Of a DNA stretch of 64,000 nucleotides, positions 8,476-16,669 are shown piece after piece. How positions within the stretch are numbered: position 1 is the stretch's first letter; each line of letters begins with the position of its first letter. This stretch comes from Cerasicoccus sp. TK19100 (GTDB taxonomy: Bacteria; Verrucomicrobiota; Verrucomicrobiia; Opitutales; Cerasicoccaceae). The notes below the pieces were generated by a model. That model saw nothing but the letters and a program-made list of their open reading frames with translations, was not told where the DNA came from and ran no database searches. The stretch is taken from positions 496,001-560,000 of the forward strand of contig NZ_JAPWDU010000001.1 of NCBI RefSeq assembly GCF_027257155.1, written 5' to 3'. Both the position numbers and the translations under genes were made by a program.

Positions 8476-9105
8476 TTAGGCCGTTGCCTTGGCGTAGTAT
8501 TCGCTAACCTTGTCCCAGTTGACGACGTTCCAGAAGGCGTCGATGTAGTCCGGGCGCTTGTTCTGATACTTCAGGTAGTAAGCGTGCTCCCAAACGTCGA
8601 GGCCGAGGATCGGAGTGCCGCCGCAGCAGCCAAATGCTTCACCCATATCCGGGTTGTCCTGGTTGGGCGTAGAGCATACGCAGAGCTTGCCGTCCTTGAC
8701 GCAGAGCCATGCCCAGCCGGAGCCGAAGCGGGTTGCCGCAGCGTCGGAGAACTTGGACTTGAACTCATCGAAGGAGCCAAAGGTAGCTTTGATCGCATCG
8801 CCAAGGGCACCGGTGGGCTCGCCACCGCCGTTGGGGCTGAGAATGGTCCAGAAAAGAGAGTGGTTGGCGTGGCCGCCACCGTTGTTGCGGACGGCACCGC
8901 GGATGTTTTCCGGCACTTCGGAGAGCTTCATGCAGAGCTCAGCTGGGCACTTCGGGGCGTCAAAGCCACTGCCTTCGAGGGCTGCGTTCAGCTTAGACAC
9001 GTAAGCGTTGTGGTGCTTGGAATAGTGGATCTCCATCGTTTGCGCGTCGATATGCGGCTCGAGCGCGTCGTAAGCGTAGGGAAGAGGTGGCAGTTCGTAA
9101 GCCAT
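8476..9105 (-). CDS. sodA: Superoxide dismutase, Fe/Mn family (Mn-type signature)
   Basis: This enzyme converts superoxide to oxygen and peroxide. The 209 residues match the family. The four metal ligands are in place: His27 in EIHYSKHH, His in [11 protein letters not shown], and Asp and His in [18 protein letters not shown] and the Gln in TPNQDNP are the positions that usually mark the Mn type, where Fe enzymes have AAQ.WNH and no Gln there, so I favour Mn or cambialistic use. There is no signal peptide, so it acts in the cytoplasm. It is a single gene with its own terminator. Confidence 0.93.
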   Translation of the reverse strand: MAYELPPLPYAYDALEPHIDAQTMEIHYSKHHNAYVSKLNAALEGSGFDAPKCPAELCMKLSEVPENIRGAVRNNGGGHANHSLFWTILSPNGGGEPTGALGDAIKATFGSFDEFKSKFSDAAATRFGSGWAWLCVKDGKLCVCSTPNQDNPDMGEAFGCCGGTPILGLDVWEHAYYLKYQNKRPDYIDAFWNVVNWDKVSEYYAKATA

Positions 9106-9179
9106 TTTATGTCTTTCTATATTTACGTGGTTTTTCTGTGAATAAAGGAACTACAACGTGACGCCATCCGTGCTCTACG

Positions 9180-10172
9180 TCAACGCCAGTGCTCACTTTT
9201 TGCCGATAGTTTTCCGACAATGATGCCGCCAACGCTAAATTGCAGCAGGCAATAAAGCAGCAGCGGCAGGAGCACAACGCCGGTATCCCACTCGTGATAG
9301 GCCATCAGGCTTTGCGCCATGGGGACCCCGGCAGCGACGGTTTTTTGCGTCGAGCAGAAGTAGGCGGCCAGCTTGTCCTGGCGAGAGAAGGGCATGGCCT
9401 TGAGCAGCAGGGCGCACAGTCCCCAGCCCACGACGGCCAACAGCACGACGCCGAGCACCGTGATTGCCAGCGCGAGCGGCGGCTGCTTTTCCCAGAATCG
9501 GTTGAGCACGGCCTTGGCGAATGAGAAGTAGATAATGCCGTAAATGATGAATGGACAGACCTTGCCCGGCACGTGCTTATAGCGGTCGATGAAGGCATGG
9601 GCGAAGGGCCGGATCGCCTGTCCAAGGATCAGCGGCAAAAGCAGTAACAAGAAGATCTTGAACAGCATTTCGCCGAGCGGAACGTCGGCCGAGCCGTTCT
9701 CCGTAGTGCCGGTGTACCACAAAAAAAATGCCGGCACAATGAAGATGCCGATCACGTTGGCCACCGACGTATTAAAGAGCGATACGATTAGCGACCCGCC
9801 GGACTTCGTGGTGTAAACGACCGAGGTTGAAATGGTGCACGGGAGAATGCCCAGGTAAAGCCAGCCAAAGGTTAACACCGGCCCAACGTAGCCTTGCAGC
9901 GGCATCGTGACCAACCACGCGAGCAGCGGCATCACCACGAAAATATAGAGCTGCGTGAAGAGGTGGACCTTCCATTGCTTGAGGCCGCGGCCCAGCTCTT
10001 CGGTTGGCAGGATCATTCCCTGAAGGAGGAAGATAATGAAGACGCCGATTTTGGTCGAGTATTGAGGGAACAGCCAACTGCCCTCGGCCGCGCCCTGTGG
10101 AAACAACGCTGCCAACAGGGCGGCGACAAACACGCCGACAACAAACTGATTGGACAGGACAAAGCGGACCAT
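9180..10172 (-). CDS. SBF-like bile acid:sodium symporter family protein (YfeH type)
   Basis: This is a 330-residue membrane transporter with about ten hydrophobic segments. It belongs to the SBF-like group of the bile acid/sodium symporter superfamily. Recognisable stretches are STKIGVFIIFLLQGMILP near the start, LPCTISTSVVYTTKSGG in the first crossover region, and FCSTQKTVAAGVPMAQ in the second. Bacterial members move organic anions of unknown identity and rarely bile acids. It follows the dismutase gene's promoter side and precedes a long inverted repeat. Substrate is not predictable. Confidence 0.85.
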   Translation of the reverse strand: MVRFVLSNQFVVGVFVAALLAALFPQGAAEGSWLFPQYSTKIGVFIIFLLQGMILPTEELGRGLKQWKVHLFTQLYIFVVMPLLAWLVTMPLQGYVGPVLTFGWLYLGILPCTISTSVVYTTKSGGSLIVSLFNTSVANVIGIFIVPAFFLWYTGTTENGSADVPLGEMLFKIFLLLLLPLILGQAIRPFAHAFIDRYKHVPGKVCPFIIYGIIYFSFAKAVLNRFWEKQPPLALAITVLGVVLLAVVGWGLCALLLKAMPFSRQDKLAAYFCSTQKTVAAGVPMAQSLMAYHEWDTGVVLLPLLLYCLLQFSVGGIIVGKLSAKSEHWR

Positions 10173-10240
10173 GCCGTAAGAATCACGATCCGCGCGGCGG
10201 AGTCACTTGCAAAATATACATCTCGTAGCAGGATGGTTTC

Positions 10241-10358
10241 TTTAAACAGGAAGATCGGGCCTTCGATAAACTCAGGCCAAGAAAGAACGGGAAGCGTTGA
10301 GGCAGAGTTTTTAATTCGTTTCCTAAGCTTCCCGTTCTTCCCGATCTTCCTGTTTAAA
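10241..10358. repeat. Long two-part inverted repeat
   Basis: The outer arms TTTAAACAGGAAGATCGGG (10241-10259) and its exact complement (10340-10358) enclose inner arms AAGAACGGGAAGC (10283-10295) and GCTTCCCGTTCTT (10327-10339). The right half is contiguous. The left half is split by a 23-base insertion (10260-10282). It sits between two minus-strand genes. Confidence 0.8.
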
Positions 10359-10365
10359 AAGACAT

Positions 10366-11034
10366 CTACTCTTCCGTCTTGTCGCGCGTGATCAGGATGA
10401 CGAGCATCACCCAGATGGTCAGGATCAGGTTTTGCAGCGGCACCTGTAGCTCAAGTGGAAAGCTGTAGATGATCGCGGCAGCGGGTATCCAGACGCCCCA
10501 GTTGGAGATCATCAGTGGCACACTGCGCGACCAGTAATTTTGTCGCGCCAGCGCGGCACGGGTTTCGTCGAGCCGGTAGTGGCAAGACTTCCACAGATAG
10601 CCCAGCACCATACTCGGAATCGCAAACACCGGGACGTAAATAAACTGATCCACGAGAACCTTGGGCAAGATACTTTGCCAAGTGGGGCCAACGCCAAAGA
10701 GCGCCGCCTGCATCTTATACAGAAGATAGACCTGCAGACCCATGTTACCCCAGAAGAGAATCTGGAAAACATAATCCCGGCCGCTGCTGCCTTCCTTTAA
10801 AAATAACTTGCGGAATACCAGCGGCAGCACGCCGCCGAAGAAGGCCGTGGACGGAATCGCAAAGCCCATCCCGAGCCGCGCCTGCAGCTCACCAACCCAG
10901 CCAAGCGCGTTGCGCACGGCATCTACCTGATAGTAGCCGACCACCAGCAGCACACCGCAGACGATTAAAATCGCCCCCGGAACCATGTTGGCCTTGGCAG
11001 CCTGGATGCCCTCCTGGATGGGATGAGTCTTCAT
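10366..11034 (-). CDS. Integral membrane protein resembling the Mpv17/PMP22 family
   Basis: The 222-residue protein (ATG at 11034; a TTG lies further upstream at 11067) has about five hydrophobic segments. Its C-terminal half follows the Mpv17/PMP22 pattern: KVLVDQFIYVPVFAIP corresponds to the family's K.L.DQ....P block, and SNWGVWIPAAAIIYSFPLE to its N...WP....NF..VP block. An aromatic/Gln motif and a Trp-containing last helix follow. Eukaryotic members are organelle membrane channels; bacterial roles are not established. The resemblance was judged by eye, so the family call is tentative. It is transcribed away from the ABC ATPase genes. Confidence 0.55.
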   Translation of the reverse strand: MKTHPIQEGIQAAKANMVPGAILIVCGVLLVVGYYQVDAVRNALGWVGELQARLGMGFAIPSTAFFGGVLPLVFRKLFLKEGSSGRDYVFQILFWGNMGLQVYLLYKMQAALFGVGPTWQSILPKVLVDQFIYVPVFAIPSMVLGYLWKSCHYRLDETRAALARQNYWSRSVPLMISNWGVWIPAAAIIYSFPLELQVPLQNLILTIWVMLVILITRDKTEE

Positions 11035-11146
11035 TTTTGCCGCCCACGCTGGACGCACTTTCGCCAATGCGCAATCCCGCTTGCATCATAGTGCGTTTTC
11101 GACCAGCTTGTTCGCACATGACGTCCGCTAACCCAGTTTTTGCCTA

Positions 11147-11980
11147 ATGCCGCTCCTCGACGTTAAAGATTTAAAGATCAGCTTCCACGGCCGCGACCGT
11201 GTTACCGAAGCCGTCAAGGGCATCAACTTTTCCCTCGAAGAAGGGCAGACGCTGGCCGTCGTCGGCGAAAGCGGCAGCGGTAAATCCGTGACCGCTATGT
11301 CACTCACGCGGCTTTTGCCGGACCCGCCCACGTGCCGCATCAGCGGGGAAATTCTTCTGCGCGGCCAGGACGTATTAAAAATGCCCAAACGCGCCTTGCG
11401 TTCGATTCGCGGCAAAGAGATCGCCTACATTTTCCAGGAGCCGTCGACTTCGCTGAATCCGGTGTTCACCGTCGGCTACCAGATTGCCGAGGCGATCAAG
11501 CTCCACGTGCCGGAGGAAAAAGACATCACCGGTCGCGTCATTGACTCGCTGAAAAAAGTCGGCATTCGCGACGCCGAGAAGCGCTACAAGGCCTACCCGC
11601 ACGAGATGTCCGGCGGCATGCAGCAGCGCGTGATGATCGCCATGGCGCTGGCCTGCGAGCCCAAGATTCTCGTCGCTGACGAGCCCACTACCGCGCTCGA
11701 CGTGACCATTCAGGCGCAGATCATCGAGCTGCTCAAGGAGCTGCGCGAAAAGTCGAACATGTCGATCATCCTCATCACGCACAACTTTGGCATCATCAAA
11801 GGATTTGCCGACCAAGTGCAGGTGATGTTCCGCGGCGAAGTTGTCGAACACGGCCCGACTGACAAGGTGCTCAACGACCCGCAGCACGCCTACACCAAGG
11901 CGCTCATTGCGTGCATCCCGCGTCCCGGCGCCAAGCAGCGCCGCCTGACGACCATTGACCACGCAGCCTTGGTTGAATAA
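11147..11980 (+). CDS. Oligopeptide/dipeptide ABC transporter ATP-binding protein (OppD/DppD type)
   Basis: This cytoplasmic ATPase would energise peptide uptake. It has Walker A GESGSGKS, the Q-loop region [11 protein letters not shown], the ABC signature MSGGMQQR, Walker [13 protein letters not shown] and the switch His in ILITHNFG. The C-terminal tail [17 protein letters not shown] is the hallmark of the Opp/Dpp group. At 277 residues it is slightly shorter than usual and lacks the Cys-rich Fe-S end of many OppD proteins. The partner ATPase follows 113 bases downstream. No permease or binding-protein gene lies in the window. Confidence 0.9.
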   Translation: MPLLDVKDLKISFHGRDRVTEAVKGINFSLEEGQTLAVVGESGSGKSVTAMSLTRLLPDPPTCRISGEILLRGQDVLKMPKRALRSIRGKEIAYIFQEPSTSLNPVFTVGYQIAEAIKLHVPEEKDITGRVIDSLKKVGIRDAEKRYKAYPHEMSGGMQQRVMIAMALACEPKILVADEPTTALDVTIQAQIIELLKELREKSNMSIILITHNFGIIKGFADQVQVMFRGEVVEHGPTDKVLNDPQHAYTKALIACIPRPGAKQRRLTTIDHAALVE

Positions 11981-12093
11981 TTCTCAATTGTCATGTTTCG
12001 ATTACCGATTTTCAATGATGACGATTCCGTTTGTAGAGCCTAACTGACCATTGAAAACTGACCTTCGATAATTGATAATTCCTTTTTCCCGCA

Positions 12094-12984
12094 ATGTCCG
12101 AATCCACTGAGTCCAATACCGACGACACGCCACTGCTCGAAGTCCGCAACCTCAAGGTCTATTACCCGATCCATGGCGGGTTAATGCGGCGCGTGGTGGA
12201 CCACGTGAAGGCTGTCGACGACGTGTCGTTTAAGATCAAGCAAGGCACCACCGTCGGGCTGGTGGGGGAGTCCGGTAGCGGTAAGACGACCATTGGCCGC
12301 AGCATCATCAAGCTTGCTCCGGTCACTGGCGGGCAGATTTTCTACAGCGGCGCAAACGTGTCACCAAAGACGACTTACCAGGAATCCGCGATCGGTGCCA
12401 CCGCCCAACCGCTGGGCAACATGGTGGACATCGGGGGCATGACTCGGAGTCAGTTTTTCCCGTTTCGCAAGAAGATACAAATGATCTTCCAGGACCCGTT
12501 TAACTCGCTCAACCCACGCATGACGATTGAGCAGATTATTGCGGAGCCGCTGGACATCCATTTCCCCGAGTGGGACAAGGCCAAGAAAACGGCCCGCGTC
12601 ATCGACCTGCTCGACAAAGTGAACTTGCCCGCCGACAGCCGTAGCCGCTATCCGCACGAGTTCTCCGGTGGCCAGCGTCAGCGTATCGGCATCGCCCGCG
12701 CCCTGGCTGTGGAGCCCGAGCTGATCCTGTGCGACGAACCGGTCAGCGCGCTTGATGTCTCGGTGCAGGCGCAAATCGTAAATCTGCTACAGGACCTCCA
12801 GGAGGAGCTTGGCCTGACGTATCTTTTCATCGCGCACGACTTGGCCGTCGTCGAACACATCAGCGACTACGTCCTCGTCATGAACCACGGCAAACTTGTC
12901 GAGCAGGCCAGTGCAGACGAAATCTACAACAACCCGCAGGACGACTATACTAAGAAACTCCTCGCCGCCGTGCCTACTTTGTAG
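12094..12984 (+). CDS. Oligopeptide/dipeptide ABC transporter ATP-binding protein (OppF/DppF type)
   Basis: This is the second ATPase of the pair. It has Walker A GESGSGKTT, FQDPFNSLNPRMT, the signature FSGGQRQR, Walker B LILCDEPVSALD and the switch His in IAHDLAVV. NPQDDYTKKLLAAVP at the end places it in the OppF/DppF group. Between the first beta sheet and the Q-loop it has an extra stretch of roughly 25 residues (around TYQESAIGATAQPLGN) not usual in the family. The paired ATPases probably serve a permease encoded elsewhere. Confidence 0.9.
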   Translation: MSESTESNTDDTPLLEVRNLKVYYPIHGGLMRRVVDHVKAVDDVSFKIKQGTTVGLVGESGSGKTTIGRSIIKLAPVTGGQIFYSGANVSPKTTYQESAIGATAQPLGNMVDIGGMTRSQFFPFRKKIQMIFQDPFNSLNPRMTIEQIIAEPLDIHFPEWDKAKKTARVIDLLDKVNLPADSRSRYPHEFSGGQRQRIGIARALAVEPELILCDEPVSALDVSVQAQIVNLLQDLQEELGLTYLFIAHDLAVVEHISDYVLVMNHGKLVEQASADEIYNNPQDDYTKKLLAAVPTL

Positions 12985-13015
12985 CGCAGAGCCAACGTAG
13001 TCGTTACATCCTGCA

Positions 13016-13045
13016 CCGGAGGGAAACGCTCCGTCGTTTCCACCC
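13016..13045 (-). repeat. Hairpin repeat, left copy flanking an AT-rich gene
   Basis: GGAAACG (13022-13028) pairs with CGTTTCC (13035-13041). Read on the minus strand the element runs GGGTGGAAACG, six bases, CGTTTCCCTCCGG. A close copy in the opposite orientation is at 13593-13623. Confidence 0.65.
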
Positions 13046-13075
13046 AATGGAACTGAATAGATCGTTGGCAAAAAA

Positions 13076-13516
13076 ATGAAAAAGATGCTCATAAAAACCA
13101 TCGCTTGGATAGCGGTGATTATCTTATTGCCATATGGCTGCTACAAATCGTTTCAAACTGAAATCGGAACCGCGGAAACAGCTGAGGCTGCTATTATTTC
13201 AGGACTCCCCACTAACGCGACAGAAATCCAGTACTATCTCCCTGGAGCTTTTGGACCCAATCGAGTATACGAGTTCAAAACAACGGAAGAGGAATTTATT
13301 AAGTGGGTTGAGCGTGAAAGGAGTAAGGATCCCAACGTAGGGGAAATTGAAGTAAGAGGATTTCGAATGCTTAGGTATTCGCCTTCGAAAGAAAGCTTAG
13401 ATTGGGTTGTGATAGATAATGGCCTCTATTCCAGTTGGCATTACACCGACCAAGGGAAATACTTCGGTTTTGATCGCTCAACATTGAAGGCCTATTTCTG
13501 GTCACACACTCGATGA
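13076..13516 (+). CDS. Hypothetical membrane-anchored or secreted protein, AT-rich
   Basis: The 146-residue product begins with Lys residues and a hydrophobic segment (TIAWIAVIILLPYGCY), so it is exported or anchored. The Cys directly after that segment could be lipidated, though the lipobox is poor. The rest is soluble with many aromatic residues. I recognise no family. The gene is clearly richer in A and T than the ABC ATPase and glnS genes around it. It is bracketed by two inverted copies of a hairpin repeat, which suggests recent arrival. Confidence 0.65.
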   Translation: MKKMLIKTIAWIAVIILLPYGCYKSFQTEIGTAETAEAAIISGLPTNATEIQYYLPGAFGPNRVYEFKTTEEEFIKWVERERSKDPNVGEIEVRGFRMLRYSPSKESLDWVVIDNGLYSSWHYTDQGKYFGFDRSTLKAYFWSHTR

Positions 13517-13592
13517 CCCTAAATTGCGAACTGGTTGATGGTCTCAATCCCTGTGCGCGCACCGCGAACAGATTTGGCGGTTTGTTGGCATG

Positions 13593-13623
13593 GGGTGGAA
13601 ACGATAGAACGGTTTCCCTCCGG
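13593..13623 (+). repeat. Hairpin repeat, right copy flanking an AT-rich gene
   Basis: GGGTGGAAACG, eight bases, then GTTTCCCTCCGG. It shares 11 and 12 consecutive bases with the two arms of the element at 13016-13045, in opposite orientation. Confidence 0.65.
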
Positions 13624-13655
13624 CTTAAGCTGCCAACATAGCTCGTCCAGCAAAT

Positions 13656-13683
13656 CTTTAATTTTTAATTTGCTCACTTTAAT
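13656..13683 (+). repeat. Third copy of the 28-bp mreB-mreC repeat, upstream of glnS
   Basis: All 28 bases are identical to 5933-5960. Here it is solitary, with no inverted partner nearby. It ends 23 bases before the glnS start codon, where it could overlap the promoter or leader. Confidence 0.8.
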
Positions 13684-13706
13684 CTCCCTGGGCGAAGATT
13701 CTCGCA

Positions 13707-15461
13707 ATGTCCGACAACGAATCCCAGACATCCAATTTTATCCGAGACATCGTCATCGCCGACCGCGAGGCGGGCAAGCATGACGGGCGTGTGCAGACGC
13801 GTTTTCCGCCGGAGCCCAATGGCTACCTGCACATCGGCCACAGCAAAAGCATCTGCCTGAACTTCGGCTTGGCGCGGGAGTTTGGCGGTAAGTGCAACTT
13901 GCGCTTCGACGACACCAACCCGGAAAAAGAGGAGACGGAATACGTCGAGTCGATCAAGGCCGACGTTCATTGGCTCGGCTTCCATTGGGCGCGTGAGTGC
14001 TATGCGTCAGACTACTTTCAACAGCTTTACGACTGGGCGGAGAAGCTGATCGGGGAGGGCAAGGCCTACGTCTGCGACCTCAATGCCGAGCAAACCCGCG
14101 AATACCGTGGTACGCTGACCGAGCCCGGTAAGCCTAGTCCGTTCCGTGAACGCTCTGTCGACGAAAACCTGGACCTCTTCCGCCGCATGCGCGCGGGCGA
14201 GTTCGAGGATGGTGCCCGCACTCTGCGCGCCAAGATCGACATGGCCAGCCCGAACCTCAACCTGCGCGACCCGGTGCTCTACCGCATCAAGCGGGCGCAC
14301 CACCACCGGACCGGCGATGAGTGGCCGATCTACCCGAGCTACGACTACACCCACGGCCAAAGCGACTCGCTGGAAAAGGTCACCCACTCGGTTTGCACGT
14401 TGGAGTTCGAGACGCACCGCCCGCTATACGAGTGGTTTATCCAGGCGCTGGAAATTTTCCCGTCGCACCAGTATGAGTTCGCGCGTCTTAACCTGACCTA
14501 CACCGTGATGAGCAAGCGCAAGCTGCTGCAACTCGTCAAGGAGGGCAAGGTGAGCGGTTGGGACGACCCGCGGATGCCGACCATTTCCGGGGCACGTCGC
14601 CGCGGTGTGCCGCCGTTGGCCTTCCGCCGCTTCTGCGAAATCATTGGTGTCACGAAGTTTAACAGCCTCACCGACATCGCCCTGCTGGAGCACACGATGC
14701 GTGACGTGCTCAACTCCCGCACCCCGCGCCGCATGGCCGTGCTCAACCCGCTCAAGGTGACGCTGACCAATTATCCCGAGGGCAAGGTGGAGATGGTCGA
14801 GGCCATTAACAACCCCGAGGACGAGTCCGCCGGCAGCCGCAAGATTCCCTTTGGCCGCACGCTTTACATCGACCACGATGACTTTCTGGAAGAGGCACCC
14901 AAGAAATTCTTCCGCCTCAAGGCGGGTGGGGAAGTGCGCCTGCGCAACAGCTACGTGATCAAGTGCGAAGAGGTCGTCAAGGACGAGTCCGGCGCGCCGA
15001 TCGAGCTTAAGTGCACGGTCGATTTCAAGACGTTGGGCGCGAACCCGGAAGGCCGCAAGGTGAAGGGCGTGATCCACTGGGTCAGCGCCGCACATGCGGT
15101 CAAGGCTGAGGTGCGCCTCTACGACCGCTTGTTCACTGTGGAGCGCCCCGATGCCGACAAGGAGCGCGATTTTCTTGAGTTTCTTAACCCGGATTCCCTG
15201 CAGGTCATCGAGGCCATGGTGGAGCCGGAGTTGGCGATTGATGCCGCCCAGACGCTGGAGAAAATCAAGGCTGGCGCGAAGTTGCCATTACGCGATGAGC
15301 AAAGCCCGGATGAAGGCCCTATGCGCCCATACTACGCGAGTGATTTGCGCGTGCAGTTTGAGCGAGTCGGCTACTTCTGTCTGGATGCGGATTCCACGGC
15401 GCAGAAGCTGGTTTTCAATCGCACGGTGGCCCTGAAAGACTCCTGGGCGAAGCAGAAATAG
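13707..15461 (+). CDS. glnS: Glutaminyl-tRNA synthetase
   Basis: This enzyme charges tRNA-Gln with glutamine directly. It is a class I synthetase with the HIGH-type motif [15 protein letters not shown] near residue 32, the tRNA-acceptor domain [16 protein letters not shown] and the KMSKS-type loop VMSKRKL. The C-terminal part carries the two beta-barrel anticodon-binding domains of GlnRS. The length of 584 residues is close to the bacterial norm of about 550. Its presence implies that glutaminylation does not depend solely on the GatCAB route in this organism. The start ATG at 13707 follows the AT-rich repeat. Confidence 0.95.
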   Translation: MSDNESQTSNFIRDIVIADREAGKHDGRVQTRFPPEPNGYLHIGHSKSICLNFGLAREFGGKCNLRFDDTNPEKEETEYVESIKADVHWLGFHWARECYASDYFQQLYDWAEKLIGEGKAYVCDLNAEQTREYRGTLTEPGKPSPFRERSVDENLDLFRRMRAGEFEDGARTLRAKIDMASPNLNLRDPVLYRIKRAHHHRTGDEWPIYPSYDYTHGQSDSLEKVTHSVCTLEFETHRPLYEWFIQALEIFPSHQYEFARLNLTYTVMSKRKLLQLVKEGKVSGWDDPRMPTISGARRRGVPPLAFRRFCEIIGVTKFNSLTDIALLEHTMRDVLNSRTPRRMAVLNPLKVTLTNYPEGKVEMVEAINNPEDESAGSRKIPFGRTLYIDHDDFLEEAPKKFFRLKAGGEVRLRNSYVIKCEEVVKDESGAPIELKCTVDFKTLGANPEGRKVKGVIHWVSAAHAVKAEVRLYDRLFTVERPDADKERDFLEFLNPDSLQVIEAMVEPELAIDAAQTLEKIKAGAKLPLRDEQSPDEGPMRPYYASDLRVQFERVGYFCLDADSTAQKLVFNRTVALKDSWAKQK

Positions 15462-15676
15462 CTGACCTGCATAGGCTTAGCGGGTGGGGGCGCATGGCCC
15501 TGTCATAATCTCCGGATTACTCACGAGTCACCGGCAGGTGAAGTCCCTGTTTTACATTTAATTGACGGTATTCGCGATTGCCGATTTTCGGTATTTGACC
15601 TATGTTTTACGGGTTATTTCGAGTTCGTAAACACCCCGTGTGTGCCGGGCTACAGGTAACTTTGTTCTAATACATT

Positions 15677-15919
15677 GAATATCATAGATTAATGGAAGCC
15701 ACTTCGCTCACGCCCGCCATCGCACAGGCGCGAGTCCATCCTCGCCGTCGCCGTCCCCCTGGGACAAGTGCGCCGTTTGAGGTGGTCGAGAAGCCGGTGA
15801 GCAACACGTTTGGGGCACCTTTAGAGAAATCCGAGGTGCGCCGTCGATTCGTCGACATTTATCAGCAAGCGTCGCGCATCTCCAGTCGCGGTGAATAGGC
15901 GATGAATATCATACATTAA
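15677..15919 (+). repeat. Near-identical 16-base direct repeats bracketing a small gene
   Basis: GAATATCATAGATTAA (15677-15692) and GAATATCATACATTAA (15904-15919) differ at one base. The first overlaps the start codon of the 68-residue frame. The second lies just after its stop and before the terminator. Confidence 0.6.
15692..15898 (+). CDS. Small hypothetical basic protein
   Basis: This is a 68-residue frame with an ATG start, an Arg-rich centre (HPRRRRPP) and a C-terminal part (EVRRRFVDIYQQASRISSRGE) that looks like an amphipathic helix. It has no signal peptide or membrane segment. It is supported by isolation on its strand, a strong terminator 27 bases downstream and an AT-rich upstream region. 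I do not recognise the family. A structured RNA in the same interval is the main alternative. Confidence 0.55.
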   Translation: MEATSLTPAIAQARVHPRRRRPPGTSAPFEVVEKPVSNTFGAPLEKSEVRRRFVDIYQQASRISSRGE

Positions 15920-15924
15920 AACGA

Positions 15925-15954
15925 GGGGTCCGGCGGTTGCGTCGGGCCCCTTTT
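15925..15954 (+). terminator. Strong Rho-independent terminator
   Basis: GGGGTCCGGCG (15925-15935) pairs with CGTCGGGCCCC (15940-15950). This makes an 11-bp stem with two wobble pairs, a four-base loop and TTTT immediately after. Confidence 0.85.
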
Positions 15955-15992
15955 GTGTGTAAGGTATTGTGAAATTAACAGACAGAGAGAGC

Positions 15993-16583
15993 ATGAAACC
16001 GAACTTAACCTACCTCGCGCCCATCGTTCTGGGCGGCGCGCTCCTTCTCTGGAGCATTTCCACCGCCGACACGAAAACCTCCGAAACCACCAAGACCGAC
16101 TCCGCTGACATGAGTACACCCAACACCGAATACCAGCGCCCCAGCGATGAAGAGCTGCGCGAACGCCTTACGCCGATTCAGTTTCAAGTCGCCTGTAACG
16201 AAGGCACCGAGCCCGCTTTTCGCAACGCGTATTGGAATAACAAAAAGCCCGGCATCTATGTAGACATCATTTCCGGCAAGCCGCTCTTTTCTTCGACGGA
16301 CAAGTTTGACTCCGGCACGGGTTGGCCCAGCTTCACCCAGCCGATCAACGAAGAGGAAATCGTCGAAAAGGTGGACAAATCGCACTTCATGACGCGCACG
16401 GAAGTCCGCTCCAAAACCGGTGACGCACACTTGGGCCACGTCTTTCCCGATGGCCCGGGGCCCGGCGGGCTGCGTTATTGCATTAACTCCGCCTCGCTGA
16501 AATTCATCCCGGTGGAAGACCTGGAAAAGGAAGGCTACGGGCAATACCTCGCACTGTTCGAGGACAAGCCCGCGAAGGAGTAA
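15993..16583 (+). CDS. msrB: Peptide methionine-R-sulfoxide reductase, exported
   Basis: It repairs R-methionine sulfoxide in proteins. The catalytic Cys163 is in [15 protein letters not shown], and the family core [11 protein letters not shown] and LGHVFPDGP is intact. Where zinc-binding MsrBs have two CxxC pairs, this protein has [11 protein letters not shown] and DAHLGH, so it belongs to the zinc-free type. The N terminus ([14 protein letters not shown]) is a signal or anchor, which places repair in the periplasm. I chose the ATG at 15993 because it follows GAGAGAG; a GTG at 15969 is also in frame. Confidence 0.9.
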   Translation: MKPNLTYLAPIVLGGALLLWSISTADTKTSETTKTDSADMSTPNTEYQRPSDEELRERLTPIQFQVACNEGTEPAFRNAYWNNKKPGIYVDIISGKPLFSSTDKFDSGTGWPSFTQPINEEEIVEKVDKSHFMTRTEVRSKTGDAHLGHVFPDGPGPGGLRYCINSASLKFIPVEDLEKEGYGQYLALFEDKPAKE

Positions 16584-16588
16584 CGTAA

Positions 16589-16641
16589 GTCGGTCACTTT
16601 AGTGGCCGACATATATCCTTTGGGTGCATGGTGCGCCATGC
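16589..16641. terminator. Hairpins between convergent msrB and lpxI
   Basis: GTCGGTCAC (16589-16597) and GTGGCCGAC (16602-16610) form a 9-bp stem with one wobble. GCATGG and CCATGC (16626-16641) form a second. Neither has a clear T run, so their role in termination is uncertain. Confidence 0.4.
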
Positions 16642-16669
16642 ATGCGAATGGCTAAAGCCAACCGCCCGC

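Noticed and set aside
13535-13783. 82-residue frame overlapping the start of glnS
   Set aside because: It spans two repeat elements and the glnS start in another frame, with no protein-like features.
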